NCBI RefSeq assembly: GCF_026914185.1
Contig: NC_070559.1
Span: 2,604,001-2,668,000 of the forward strand
Length of the DNA: 64,000 nt
Direction of reading: 5' to 3'
Source of the DNA: Puccinia triticina
Taxonomy: Eukaryota > Basidiomycota > Pucciniomycetes > Pucciniales > Pucciniaceae
The position numbers and the translations under genes are program-made. Below the pieces are notes generated by a model. It searched no databases. It was not told the origin of the DNA and saw nothing but the letters and a program-made list of their open reading frames with translations. Positions 53,149 to 64,000 of the stretch are shown piece by piece (position 1 is the first letter of the stretch; each line of letters begins with the position of its first letter).

Positions 53149-54429
53149 ATGTTAATTATGTACAAGATTATGGATAGATGAGGAGTTTAATCCCGGCGGG
53201 AATTTGACATAGGAACGCTGCGAACCTCGACGACAAGCCGTCCACGGCGGGGAGTGGTTGTTGGAGCCAATAGGGCTGATCGGAGTCGACTGACGGGTTC
53301 GCAAGGAGACCGTCTCAAGTACGGACGGGGATGGAGTCTTCTCTTATGTACACCGGCACTGCCCAGCCAAGCACGCTCGGCATTCAGCACCATTACCACC
53401 CACAGCCACAGAGAGCCAGACGTGTCGCATCGACCATGTCACCTGCCAACCAACAGCGACCGATTGTCGGTTAATCCGCCAAAAACAGCTGCACAGAGGA
53501 GCGAGGGGAGTGCGATGATAGTGCTAGACCCGCTTACGAAGGTCTATCTTCTGTCGGCGACGAACCTGCCCTCTGCGCCGCCAGGCGCGACGGAAGATGG
53601 CCCCGACCACCACGGCCTGGATATCAAGATCCTCTTCCTGCCCCACCTGATCGCCACTAATCATCCTTGCCTGCATCAGCCGGCAGCGGATGATCTAGGA
53701 CGGGCGGAACGGGCTGGGTAACAGAAACTTGCGTCCGCCGGCTCCTGCCTTTTCTCCGTCCTCCTCAAACCCTCTTCGTCGACTCCTATCTGCTCTGGAA
53801 CGTCGATGCTCCCGTCGGCCATCGGCTGCTCGTGCCCATGCCTGCCCATCACCTCTCTCCATCTCCCTCCATACTCGGGTTTCTTACTTTTTTTTTTTTG
53901 CGGGGCCAACGGTGACTTTGATTCGAGCGCAAAGTGTCGTCCCTCCATATCATGAACATTGGTACCCATAACAATATCTACCATGAATTCGTCGTCTGTT
54001 TCGCGAAACTCGCCTGGCTCGATTTTTTTTAGCCCCCGCGCCAACACTTCCTTCCCTTTCCTTGGGACACCGTCGCGACTTCGCGCCCACGTTTAACCAG
54101 CTGTTACCCAGACACCTTTTTGCTAAAATTGAACTCATGGCTGGTGCATCCTGTCCCCCCTCTCTTTAATTTGCCCAGCACGTGAAGGAAAATGAAAGCA
54201 GGGGACCAAATTATGGCGATACATGATAGATCTGGAATATGATATCCCTCCTTCTTTCGACTCGCCTGACAAACTCAACAAATGGGAATAATGCGCCCTC
54301 GGCGAAGATGACGACAATGATGAAACTTCGGAAGGTATCGGAAATGGTAATGATCATCGACGACTGGCAGGCGATGGCCCTGACCCAAATAGAACTTCTC
54401 TAGACTTAGTAGAGCGCTTTTTTGGAGGG

Positions 54430-55850
54430 TCGTACCCAAAGATCTAGTGATCGTCTGGGCAGGGTGTGGTTTTTTATGGCCCTACTTGACTGAAGCGGGG
54501 ATTAGATAACATTGGTTGCATATAGGTCAAATATATTATACCTTTTGAATTTATAACAATGGCAGCAATTTGTGAGGGGACAGGTGGTACAATGAGCATG
54601 GTGAGGAAATGGTAGTTGAGTGGGTGAGGCTGGCAATCCAGCAAGGACAAAATCCAAGTACAATGTTCAATACCTTGGACTAATCATTCAGTGACTGTGA
54701 GGAAACAGAACCAGTCAGAGGACAAATAGGCTATTTAGATACGCAGTGGAAGATTTACTGTTGTCTTGGTTTAGAGAAGGGCTTGACACTTTGTTTGCGG
54801 GTGAAAACTCAATCCCAATTGATTTTAACCAGCCCCTGACATCAAGCCATTTAAATTAACAATTTTGGTTGATGTGAATTCCTCCTGGATAGACTGAGCT
54901 GTGGGTGCATGGTTTGTAAGCAAAGCATATAAGATGCTACTATAATATCAAAACAATAAGCAGCAGATTTGGAGGCTTCTTGCTGGACTGGTTCCAGGTT
55001 GGGATAAGAGAGAAAGAACTGATAGTGATTGATTGCTTGGATTAGGATAAAAATTGTAGGCTAGATGCAGGTGGTTAAAATGTGATGGGGATAATGAACA
55101 AGTAAAAGAAAAGTATTTTCTGTCAGATGCTTTTTTGTGAAAATCAAGGATTCCCAAAAATGCAGTGAGCGCTCATAAGGAGATTATAAGGGATGAGAGG
55201 GAAGCTGAAAGCCTTGATGACTAGGTCTTTTAGACTGCAAGGCATTGGGCACAACACATGATACATGAAAATTGAGCATTCACACTATCCTCTGGTTTTG
55301 AAACTAATATTTTGAAAAGTCCAAAAGGTCCAGGACACGTAGTTGAGATGTGCAATGTAAAAAGAGAATTTAAGGAAGATTGGGAGAAACACCAAATTCC
55401 AAAAATACCAAAAAGGGCATCAGTACCTTAAGCCAACACCTATAATAAGTAAAAATCTTGAAGTGGAGATAAAATTTGTGCAAGTGACAAGCCATTAAAA
55501 TACAAATAAGCTTACCAGCCATGTGTGTAGGTTGTATTTGTTGTACCCTGATGGATTTTTTTGCGCATTAATAATGTTGTCGAACGTGTCTGGATATCTC
55601 GGGGTAGCTGCTTGGTTCTTTTCTCGTTGGTTTTTTATCCGCCGGGATGAATCAGGAATTCCCAAGCGCTGCTCTTCCAAAATCCTTTGTGGTGCTCGTG
55701 GTAATTCTATTTCTTGAGCTTCCTTTAATTTTGCCTGGTCTATTACTAAATATTTGATGTTTTTGTTCGATCAGATTGGTATGCATGAAAGAGTCAATGA
55801 ATGCAATGAAAATGTGTGAAAGATACAGGACGCTTCAAGGATTGCTAGCT
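54430..55850. other. Extra DNA in copy 2 of the duplicated locus
   Basis: It interrupts the match to copy 1 between about 54420 and 55885. It is AT-rich and has no ORF or terminal repeat I can support. It may be a decayed insertion. Confidence 0.35.
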
Positions 55851-56473
55851 GAAGCGGATGAAATCTTGATGAGGGAATAGTGAGGCTTACGCTGAACCAT
55901 TTGGTACCAAAAATTGTCCCTGAATAATGTAGGTAGCTTACTCTTCTTTCGGGACTCCCAGTCGTGATCTTCCAACGTGATCGGAGGTGATTTCATCTCG
56001 TCCTCCATCAGGCCACATCGTAAAAGTTGCCTCGAAATCACACTGTCACAAAGCATCTGTTGGACGGTGGTGGGTTGAGCTAGATTATGTTTCAGCATCA
56101 AACGAACAGCCTGGAAGATTGCTTTGCGAAACGAATGGTGTTCTCGATCTCTGCTGTATGCATCAATCTCAGGCCAGAGAAACACTGTCAAGAGGATGAT
56201 AAAATTTGACAGAATGCGTTCTGTTTCTATGAATGGGTCCCCTAACTTCACACCGTTTCGATTGTGTTCGTGATCTGAAGCTTCTTTCCCACCTCTGATC
56301 AACGACATCAAAAAGTATTTTTTGTCTATAAGCTCGCCCAGGGTCTTGATTTGTTGGTCCAGAAAATCTAGTCGGGTTTTGTAGTGTTTGTCAAGTCCAA
56401 CACGAGTAAAATGTAGTTTGGCCTCCTTAACATTGTGCTGCACTTTGCTCAAATCACTGATCACAGTTTCCAA
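55835..56473 (-). CDS. Unrecognised rust-type protein (copy 2 of the duplicated gene)
   Basis: An open frame of 212 codons, the better preserved member of the pair. It is helical, with a coiled-coil-like start (ISDLSKVQHNVKEAKLHFTR, DQQIKTLGELIDKK), a hydrophobic patch SNFIILLTVFLWPEID and a basic C-terminal half (SRKKSKLPTLFRDNFWYQMV). Copy 1 at 29526-30175 is frameshifted. The two copies differ by point changes at amino acid level, which suggests past selection on the protein. No signal peptide or known domain is seen. It may be one exon of a larger gene. Confidence 0.45.
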   Translation of the reverse strand: METVISDLSKVQHNVKEAKLHFTRVGLDKHYKTRLDFLDQQIKTLGELIDKKYFLMSLIRGGKEASDHEHNRNGVKLGDPFIETERILSNFIILLTVFLWPEIDAYSRDREHHSFRKAIFQAVRLMLKHNLAQPTTVQQMLCDSVISRQLLRCGLMEDEMKSPPITLEDHDWESRKKSKLPTLFRDNFWYQMVQRKPHYSLIKISSASASNP

Positions 56474-56480
56474 AGTGACT

Positions 56481-58800
56481 TAAAAAGTTTAAAAAAAGGC
56501 AAAAGGCATGTTTACTTAGCGATAATCTCAAGGAGAATGTGAAATTGCGTACACTGGGGTAGTGCGTTAGTCGGTGGGGCTACGGCTCCTTGAGAAATGA
56601 GCCATAGAGAAAACCAGAGGAGGGTGTCTCGACAGGCAAGTCTCATCTATGTTTAGACCGGCGGCTGGGTCAAGAAAATGGCAAAAGGTGTTATCTGGAG
56701 TTTATGCGGCCTGTAGTGACAAAATTGGTGATCAAACTGGAAGCATAGAGGAAGCGGATCGGTGAGGGACCAATGAGAAAACATAATCTGGAAAGATACT
56801 TGACCAACCCTCCGGGGTTTCACGTTCTTGCGGGAGAAAATTAGATCAATACCTACTCAAATGGTAGGAGGGTCGCCTAGAAAAATCAAGTCGGGAGACG
56901 TGTAAAATGTACATATTTTCATGTATCTATATATAGCGTTGCATCAAACCAGCATAAGGGCTTGGGCCTACGCAAGCTTGAATGCTTTGAGACGGTTTGA
57001 GATGGTACAAGAGCAAAAAGGTTCTTGCCGACAATGCAACAACTGTACCGGAAGCTTCCAATTACATACGGTGCCCCCCATGACTTCTTGACTACCCCTA
57101 CAGGGGGGTTCCAAATTTCGCAGATTTTTTTTTTTAATTTTTTTTTTAAAGTGGGCCATTTTTGGCTTTTTTTGATGCAAATGTCACATTTCACCAACCA
57201 TATTCATGATAATATTATGTCTTCTCACCTCTTCCTGCACACTTCATGTACATATGAATAAATGCATAGCACTTTCAATGAGCCTCATCGAGTCCTGGCT
57301 CTAGAGGAAAACCTGCTTTCCAACCATCAAAGATGTCGGTCAGTAAAGCTGCCCGAGCGCAAAGAGCACGAAGAGCTCGCGAGTCATCCACAAACAAGAA
57401 GCTGGTTCAAATTGCTAAACAAGGCAAGAAGTAAACCAAAATTCAAAAACAAAGTCAACTTCTCTGGTCGCAAGTTATTGAAATTGCCGATGAGGACAAA
57501 CCAATTTCCATCTCTGACCACAATGAGGTGCCAATTATAAACGCTTATTGAAATTTTATTCAAAAAAAATCAAAATTCATTCAAACTTTTTCTATCTAAC
57601 TTTTTCTTATGTACTTTTTCAAAAATAGCCCAAATGACCTTGAGGAGGTCGTTTGGGACCAAAAATTTTCAAAAATTTGTTATCCAAAAAGATTACAGGT
57701 GTACAGTGCATGTATTGGACACTGTACTGCACTACTCCAACAGTACAACTCAGCTACCATTCATTAAATTTGATGCAGTGTACATATCATACAACTCTGA
57801 CAGCCCTCCAAATACTGGTTGGTGGAGCCAGCAGAACAACCACTGGTCGGCGGTGCCAGAAGAGCAACCACTGGTTGGTGGGGCCAGCAGAGCAACCACT
57901 GGTCACTCTCTGGTGTCACTCTTGAGGGTGCAATCTGAGCCCCTGTGTTGATTTGACAACAGTCCACCGCTGCCCCCGCAGCTCACACCGCACATGTACA
58001 AAATAGCTGAGGAACAGTTCAGCTTGCCCTTAGAGGACCCGGAGACCTCACAGAGGAGCAATCATGCCTGGATGGAGGGCTTCTGGTCCCATTGTTGGTT
58101 CATCAGTTTCCAAATAATCCCAAGGGAGAATCAAACACCCTTTGGGAGATGGGTTTGACCCTTGGCGCCATGGTCCTTGTGTTGGGGGGCATCTCATTAC
58201 GTTGCCAAGCTGGCCATGGCACGGTGAGCAGAGCAGTGGTCCTAAATTTTGCTGGGTGTGTGGTGGGTTTATAATTCTTACTTTTTATCCAGGCTCTTTT
58301 GAAACATATTTGGGCCTGTATTTGCCACAAAAACTTAAGAGATTCTGTTTTCTATCAAGTTTGGAAAAAAAAGTACGATAAAACTTCAATATGCATTGGG
58401 CCCTGAGCCAATTGCAGAACTCGAAAAAAACCAGAATCCAGCTGATCAAGTTGAAATTTTCAAATTTTTTGACCAGCATGTTGCTATGGAGGCTCTGGAC
58501 CAACATGTCAGACAGCTTTTTGTTTTTTGCAGTGTCTTGAAGTTTTTTGCATTGGCATTTTTTTTATACAAACTCATTCTCCAAGATGGCCAGAAGCCAT
58601 CAGATTATTGGTTTCCACTGTGCCACAACCACATATACAGACCAATATGTATATAAATATGTACATAAGGGCTATTGTGGCAACTCTACCTACTTTCTGC
58701 ACCACATGGGTACAAAGGAATGCCTTTAACCATACACAAAGGCCATCTGAGGATGTCCTACAAGTCTTACAGCTTGCTGGATGTCCTTGCAGAGGTTAAC
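56481..58800. other. Region without a recognised gene; short tandem repeats
   Basis: Three copies of a 28-bp unit (GCCAGCAGAGCAACCACTGG core) lie at 57819-57902. The rest holds only short frames with no family match and long T- and A-runs (57121-57180). Confidence 0.4.
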
Positions 58801-59668
58801 GGCTTGTTGAGTGGACTTCGGTCCCTGCAGGACGGGGCCTGTTGACTCAGTTAAGTTAGAGTGATTTGCGGAGGCTCCCTTTGCAAGGGGTACTTCGCGT
58901 CAGCCAGGCTGCACCAGGCCCTCCAAAGAGAGTCTGGTGTCTAGAGCACTTGCGGTATTGTTAGGGTACCATCCCCATTGGTTATCTGGAGGGGTCCACT
59001 GTGGGTCGCCAACATGAAGCCGGGAGAAGAAGCCAAATTTAGCCTCATGGGTGGCTTGATGGGGAAAACAGAGGAAAACAATTGAAAATATCCGCTCACG
59101 TGATGGGTCGCCCCAGAATCCAAAACAATGCCCGCGCTGGCGACACCATTTGCATCCGCGCCCACCGCTGATCGAACTGCCGCATTCGGACCAGGCACGG
59201 GTGGGTTGTTCAGTGGTGCCGCCTGACAGGTGTAACCAGAAGCGGGGCGACCAGGAATGAGACTGTTTGGGGGCGGCAGCTTGGCATTGCTGCAAAGGAC
59301 TGGACAAAAAGATCTCCAGTGCCCCTGCACTCTACAGTAAGCACAAGGCTTGCCCATGAAGATGGATGCGTCGCTAGGATTCTGATTCCCTTTTTTGATG
59401 TTGTTGATAGCCGCTGCGATGTTATCAACAGTGGGGCTACCCGGATTACCCACTTTTTGTTGTTGAGGTGCTGGCTGGTTGTCGGGATTGAAATCGCCCA
59501 CTTTGTTGGGCAGGCTGCCTTGCATTTCCCCAAGGTTGGTCATTGGAGCGGGACTGTTGAGGATACGTTTGGTAAACAGATACATTCGGATGTTGTTGAC
59601 CCGCATCAAACCAAAGACTTTCCCCGTACGCTGAAGTGATGATGGTTTTTATGTCTCGTGCTGTAACC

Positions 59669-60982
59669 AACTTTGTAAGCGCTGCGCTGCAGAAAGCGCA
59701 GCGAAGCGGTTAGCGCAGCGGTTTTTGGCACCGCTGCGCTGCAGTGTAGCGGTCAAACCGCTGCCGCTTCCGCTTTCCAAGATCCCCAAGAAAAAAAGTG
59801 TATTTTAGCGCGCTGAAAAAAGTGGCCATGTAGCGGCCAACCGCTAAAAGCAGCGGTAGCGCAGCGTAAAACCGCTGATTCCAGCCGTAGCGCAGCGGCA
59901 ATAAAGCGCTAATCTACATACACTGGGGGAAAAAAAACTTGGGGAAAAAAACTTTTAAACTACCAGTAATTATCAATAATCAAGATTTTTTTGTAGGTTT
60001 TTAGAGGGGACAGAGCTCAAGAAAAGATAATAAAAAATTAAACTAGCACTTTTTTTTGTTGGGTTGTTTAGATTTAGATTTAGGTTTTGTTTTGTACCTT
60101 TCAAATTTTGGGTTACTCCGCGCCTCATTGATAACCTTTTGGCAATCCAAGAATACTCCTTCCAGCCTGACTTCATTCCGGATCCACATATGACTGCTAA
60201 TACAGCGCTCAATCAACATTGAGAAGCAAAAAATTAATCAATTCACCATAAACATCAATTAGATCAATGGTTCTCCGCTGGGGCACACATTCACATGAGT
60301 TGAATGTGTTGTATGATTTAGTTGTGGTCCAGTTTTTTGTGCACATTTTCTGAGTCATATAAGTCGCGTGAAAGCTGTCAAGAAGCAAGTCCCAATTAAC
60401 TTGTAAGGCCTCCTGCCTTAGCCTCTCAAGGTTATATTGGATTGCCTTGGTGATTTCGTCCGGCTCTTTGGGTGGCAAAAGATTCATCCAGTCATCATCC
60501 TCTTCCTCTCAGGTGGTGTAGACGGTGGAACGTCGTTGGATTTGGCGGGTATGGCAGATTGCTGAGACCCAACCATGATGTTGACACCAAGCAGTGACTT
60601 CGACAAGGATAGCGAGCGGAGATGTCGACGGGGTATACTATAACCACTCCTACTAGGTATGCCAGTATATGCTGCTCCCCGATTGGAATCTGCGCAGCTT
60701 CTGCTCCCGCAGCATATAGTGGTGGGTGCAGCGTTTAGTGGTCAGGAAGCGCCCATGTAGGGGTTTTGCGCTGCGCTATGCTATTTCGCAGCTGTAGCGC
60801 GCTTATTTCCGCTGCGCTAACGCTGCCGCCCCTCAGGATGAAGCAGTACCCCGCTAAATTTAGCGCTAGCGGAAGCGGTTTTTCAACCGCTTCCGCTAAA
60901 TGCCCATGGGATGTAGCGGTGTAACCGCTGCGCTGCGCTAAATGACCGCTTTTTCTAGCGCAGCGCAGCGGTTACAACGTTG
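59669..60982 (-). mobile_element. KDZ-linked short element with GCGCAGCG repeats (1314 bp)
   Basis: Ends: left CAACTTTGTAAGCGCTGCGC, right (reversed) CAACGTTGTAACCGCTGCGC. The 8-bp duplication CTGTAACC is at 59661-59668 and 60983-60990. Removal restores the Copia-3 gag frame (QKEVTARDIK). AGCGCAGCG repeats crowd both ends. The minus strand carries a protein fragment (60209-60487) like the N-terminal cysteine cluster of KDZ transposases, so this looks like an internally deleted KDZ element. Confidence 0.78.
60209..60487 (-). pseudogene. KDZ-type CxC cysteine-cluster fragment
   Basis: The frame reads WMNLLPPKEPDEITKAIQ, SFHATYMTQKMCTKNWTT, then CECVPQRRTIDLIDVYG. A Met-x-x-Asn-Trp followed by Cys-x-Cys and (I/V)DLIDxxG is the pattern of CxC1-like clusters found with KDZ transposases in basidiomycetes. 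An acidic EEEDDD lies just upstream behind an in-frame TGA, so the true start was further right. The rest of the transposase is gone. The match is from memory of the family, not from alignment. Confidence 0.5.
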
Positions 60983-62187
60983 CTGTAACCTCCTTCTGGG
61001 AACCACGCTGGAGTGATATATTCTGAAACAGTTGCAAACGGGACATAGAAGGTGGCACCAGCAAGACTGCCTGCAGGATAAGGCTCTCGACGTGGGTCAG
61101 TAGGGCAGCCTCCACTTTCTTGAGGTCAGCAAAAGTGTTGAATAGCTTTTTGAAAAAGCCTTGTACTTGCAAAGGGTTGGTTGTAGGTCCCAAGACCCAA
61201 AACTCAAGCAAACAATTGATAAGTTCCATCTGTCAAAAGCGCACTGTGCCTTGAAAGTTGGTTTGGAGAGAATTGAACGCCTCTGTGCCTGTTGTGAATT
61301 GCTTGGTGATAGACTGGAGCTCATCGTCAATGGTGACTTGAATAAGATACAGTATACAGGTGTTCTCTTGCGCGGTGACTTTTGTGTAATTTTTGGGGTT
61401 GACAAATAGGTTTTGAATATTGATGGTGAGCAAAAGGACTCAATTGAGACTCCGTTTCCACTTTGTGAAATTTGACCAATCAGCCGTGAGGTGTTCGACG
61501 TCAGACTTGTAAATCCCGGGTTGCTGTAGGAATTTGGTTCTCGGAGAAATCTTGGATGCGGTGGTTTGTGACCTGTGGAAGAGGGGTAATTCAGGGTTTG
61601 AGATAAGTTAGATATGGTAGGTGAATTTTCTGATGGAGAGCGTGGTGTCAAAGGTTCTTGGGGTATGTTGATTCCTGGTCGGTATACAGGTGTCAGGATA
61701 GTAGCTATGAAAGGTAGTCCAAATGGGTTCCTTACAATTCAATGACTGAGAGATACTGCCTGAGCTACTGCCGCTGCGTCCTCATTGATATGTTGGGTTA
61801 TTACTTTGGAAAAGACATATGAAATTGCTGAGATAAAGGGTGAAGGTGGACGATCTTGTTCTAAAGGATTTGCTTTCTCCTTGGCAGAGACGGTGGTAGT
61901 GGAGGTAGTTTGAGTAATGTCTTGTATTCCTTTGTCTGCTTTGCTCGCTTAGCCCGCGTCGGTGGTGGAAGAGGTCCGGTAAGATTTGGTTTGTCTCATC
62001 TGGTTTCCACCATGCGGTGGTCAAGAGTTGCTGAGGAAGTGTGTTGAAAGGCTAGCTAGCTGATAGATGATTCGATTCTTAATCTGTTGTTGCATAGAAT
62101 GTCTGAAGATCCATTGCTCCTCCCCACCTGCCTGATCTCTCCTCCACACTCTAAATGTGGAGTTTGCCCACCCCACCTCTCAACACT

Positions 62188-62465
62188 TCATTCAGTTTCT
62201 CAATTCTGTCTCAACTCTCAACTCCACACAATCAGGAGTGCTTGCTGGTGGTCTTGTCAGTCTAACTCATGTGCTGTACTCACACATTGTTGGTCTTCTA
62301 AAAGGTTCTTTTTAAAACTTCATTTTTATTTTCTTCATTCTTTGATTCATGAAAGTTACATTCAGTTTCTCAATGCTGTCTCAACTCTCAACTCCGCACA
62401 ATCAGGTGTGCTTGTTGGTGGTCTTGTCAGTCTAACTTGTGTGCTGTACTCACACATTGTTGGTT
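62188..62465 (+). repeat. Direct duplication of a ~105-bp unit
   Basis: CATTCAGTTTCTCAAT to CACACATTGTTGG occurs at about 62189-62293 and again at about 62358-62462, with a few C/T and A/G differences. It may be the remnant of two LTR ends or a simple tandem event. No ORF follows from it. Confidence 0.65.
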
Positions 62466-62858
62466 TTTTCAAAGATTCTCTGCGCCAGTTGTTCTTTAGA
62501 GGCCATAGTATAAAAGCACATGGGCTGTAGACAATTTCAGGTCATTGCTTGGCTCTTGCTTGGTGCCAATTGCTTAAAGAGCCAAGCAATCCAGGACAGT
62601 GTGTACCTGTAGTTTGTTGGAATGGCAAAGAGAGAGGAATGCTGCCAAAATTTTCTTTGGCGGGCGCCTGTCGGTCCTGTTAATGTTAAACCGCTAACAC
62701 ATAATGTGACAGGTGAACATTGTGACAGTATGGGGCTTGACAGGGATTGACCATGTACTGGGCTGGGGCGCAGGGGAGGGGGTTAAGGACTTAGGATTAG
62801 ATGTGAGGGCAGGATCTTTCCCGGCTAGGAGAGGGCGAGGGCCTAGTCGGATAAGATT

Positions 62859-63248
62859 TCACAGGTTAAACCGGCTTGGGTGAACCTTCTTCGACTTCGG
62901 GGACCACTTGGGAAGGCAGGATGGGCTTGCCGGCGGGTCGCACGGGCAAGTAGATGTGTGGGACGAACCACAGTGGAGCCTGGTTTCCCGGTGAAAAATC
63001 CTGCGACATGTCCCACGACAGGTGTATATCACCAGGGGTCGAAAGCTATTAGGGCAAGGGCCATGGTCTCCTTCACCCAGCCGACAAGACTCCCGGATAG
63101 GACATCGCACCTCGACCCCTTGGAAATCGACATGCGCTTGGGTGCCGCAGCACATTCGGGCGCCGCCGTCGAATAGCGCGGAAACGCCGGCCAAGAGCGT
63201 CACCACGTGGAGGAAGTGAAGGATAGAGAGATTCATGTCTGGCTCCAA
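62859..63248 (-). CDS. Small secreted cysteine-rich protein (effector candidate)
   Basis: An intronless frame of 129 codons ending in TGA. A hydrophobic start (MNLSILHFLHVVTLLAGVSA from the second Met, 63236) looks like a signal peptide with cleavage after VSA. The mature part of about 105 residues has 11 Cys (MCCG, RCPIRESC, GPCP, YTCRGTC, LHCG, TCPCDPP), enough for several disulfides, and a basic tail. Rust effectors are often of this type: small, Cys-rich, without a known domain. It lies next to repeats, and a (GT)n plus 29-G run lies directly upstream in its leader. There is no paralogue in this window. It could also be a chance ORF, but length, signal and Cys spacing argue against that. 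Confidence 0.5.
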   Translation of the reverse strand: MEPDMNLSILHFLHVVTLLAGVSALFDGGARMCCGTQAHVDFQGVEVRCPIRESCRLGEGDHGPCPNSFRPLVIYTCRGTCRRIFHRETRLHCGSSHTSTCPCDPPASPSCLPKWSPKSKKVHPSRFNL

Positions 63249-63250
63249 CT

Positions 63251-63264
<14 letters not shown>

Positions 63265-63293
<29 letters not shown>
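63265..63293 (+). repeat. 29-G homopolymer with (GT)n
   Basis: GTGTGTGTGTGTGTG runs into 29 consecutive G, in the presumed leader of the secreted-protein gene. Confidence 0.85.
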
Positions 63294-63298
<5 letters not shown>

Positions 63299-63639
63299 AG
63301 AGGAACAGGCAACGGCTCGAACCGATGATGACTTACAATGGATGAAGACGTGCGACCGGAGAAGGAAGTGTTAGGCGGTTCGACTATTGTCGAATGATCA
63401 GGTGGGGCATTTCGCTAGTTTAGGCGTGAGGTTTACGCTAGGTTGGGCGACAGGTGGGGGCTGAGTCCAGCTAGAACATGTCTCGGGACGGCTAAACTTC
63501 GCGCGACCTCCTCGGAGGGACTGTGTTAAGATCGGCTAAACGTGTGGAACGTGCTCTGGGCAGTTTTTGCTCCCGGCTTTGCTTCTTTTGAGATCGGGTT
63601 AGCTGTGCAGGTCTTATGAGAAGGCTGTGTCAGAACATT

Positions 63640-63767
63640 GGAGGACTTCCCGTCGCAATCTGGGAGCAATCTGAGAGCCTCCCAGAGTCTCAAAGCCTAA
63701 ATTTCCCTGCGAAATTTGGCTCAGATCTGGGTCTGGAAGGGGTTCCCAGATTGACGGGAAGTCCTCC
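63640..63767. mobile_element. 128-bp MITE-like inverted repeat
   Basis: GGAGGACTTCCCGTC at the left and its exact complement at the right, extended by AATCTGGGA/TCCCAGATT, with ATT on both sides (63637-63639, 63768-63770). A 3-bp duplication and CpG-poor interior are seen. It has no coding capacity. Confidence 0.6.
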
Positions 63768-64000
63768 ATTCACTCACGACGCGTGCAAATCTGGAGCAAC
63801 ATTAATGTCCGTTGATCTGGGTCTGGATGCGAGCAGAGATAAGACAACCGACTACAAAATCGTAAAAATTGGCTGTTTCTCAGAGGGAGCAATCACGTCC
63901 GATGGGGGCGATGTGACGTGCTGCAAGCTATGTGTTGTAGTGTGATCTTCGGTTGAGGGACACAGGGTCGCACTAGAGTACCAGAATGTCTTGTGACATG

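Larger units (their letters stand above)
50196..56480. repeat. Duplicated locus, copy 2
   Basis: Colinear with 28027-30290 but three times longer. The added DNA is the foldback element at 51624-53148 and about 1.4 kb near 54430-55850 that has no match in copy 1. Scattered short frames (50492-50710, 50854-51063, 53254-53721) have no recognised family. Confidence 0.55.
58800..61700 (-). mobile_element. Copia-3, partial: gag and protease (minus strand)
   Basis: Reading leftward, capsid-like gag frames (61433 to 60983) give NPKNYTKVTAQENTCIL, FFKKLFNTFADLKKVEAAL and LILQAVLLVPPS. After the short element 59669-60982 the same frame continues as VTARDIKTIITSAYG. A zinc knuckle CAYCRVQGHWRSFC and protease VLDSGATHHVSG follow in the frame ending at 58941. 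Frameshifts and stops are frequent. No integrase or reverse transcriptase was found beyond 58800, and no LTR pair was identified, so it is truncated. Confidence 0.75.

Overview
The window looks like nuclear DNA from a rust fungus (Pucciniales, Puccinia-like). One housekeeping gene with four very short introns (57-79 bp) lies in a dense bed of nested transposons of rust-type families: Copia, Gypsy, a Tad-like LINE, a GCM-zinc-finger DNA transposon, hAT-, CACTA- and KDZ-like short elements. The species assignment is inference; no database search was possible.

Layout. 1-4500 (-) holds a composite DNA-transposon gene: WRKY-GCM1-type zinc finger, DDE transposase, ubiquitin-protease-like domain and AT-hook tail. 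5600-7714 (+) is a 5'-truncated LINE split by a 1.03 kb short element. 7889-8700 is a TIR element. 8706-8994 is the ancestral upstream region of the eIF5 gene. It is cut off from its start codon by a 16.4 kb nest: a Copia element (8995-25391) that itself contains a TIR element (9123-10043), a complete Gypsy element (11741-20080) and a 1 kb insertion (20114-21103). The intact eIF5 gene follows (25425-26911), with the Copia 3' LTR ending 33 bp before its ATG. 27490-27857 is a pair of TA-flanked MITEs. 28027-30290 and 50196-56480 are diverged copies of one locus. 30306-32902 is a TIR element with another nested in it. 33413-34568 and 40771-41742 are hAT-like. 36166-39192 is a SEC23 pseudogene split by a 2.5 kb CACTA-like element with a palindrome array at its core. 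42190-49112 is a second Copia carrying two solo LTRs and one short element. 51624-53148 is a foldback element. 58800-61700 (-) is a third, partial Copia split by a 1.3 kb element with a KDZ-type protein fragment. 62859-63248 (-) encodes a candidate secreted cysteine-rich protein.

How it fits together. Most insertions here can be removed on paper with one copy of their target-site duplication, and the host frame or host LTR is then restored. This gives precise boundaries without a database. Many lesions in the elements (new TGA stops, catalytic Asp to Asn, Glu to Lys) are explained by C-to-T change at TCG on one strand or the other, as expected of the RIP-like or methylation-linked decay reported for Pucciniomycotina. 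The functional genes I can defend are eIF5 and, less surely, the small secreted protein. Almost everything else is mobile DNA at different ages, the Gypsy being youngest (about 4 differences between its 916-bp LTRs).
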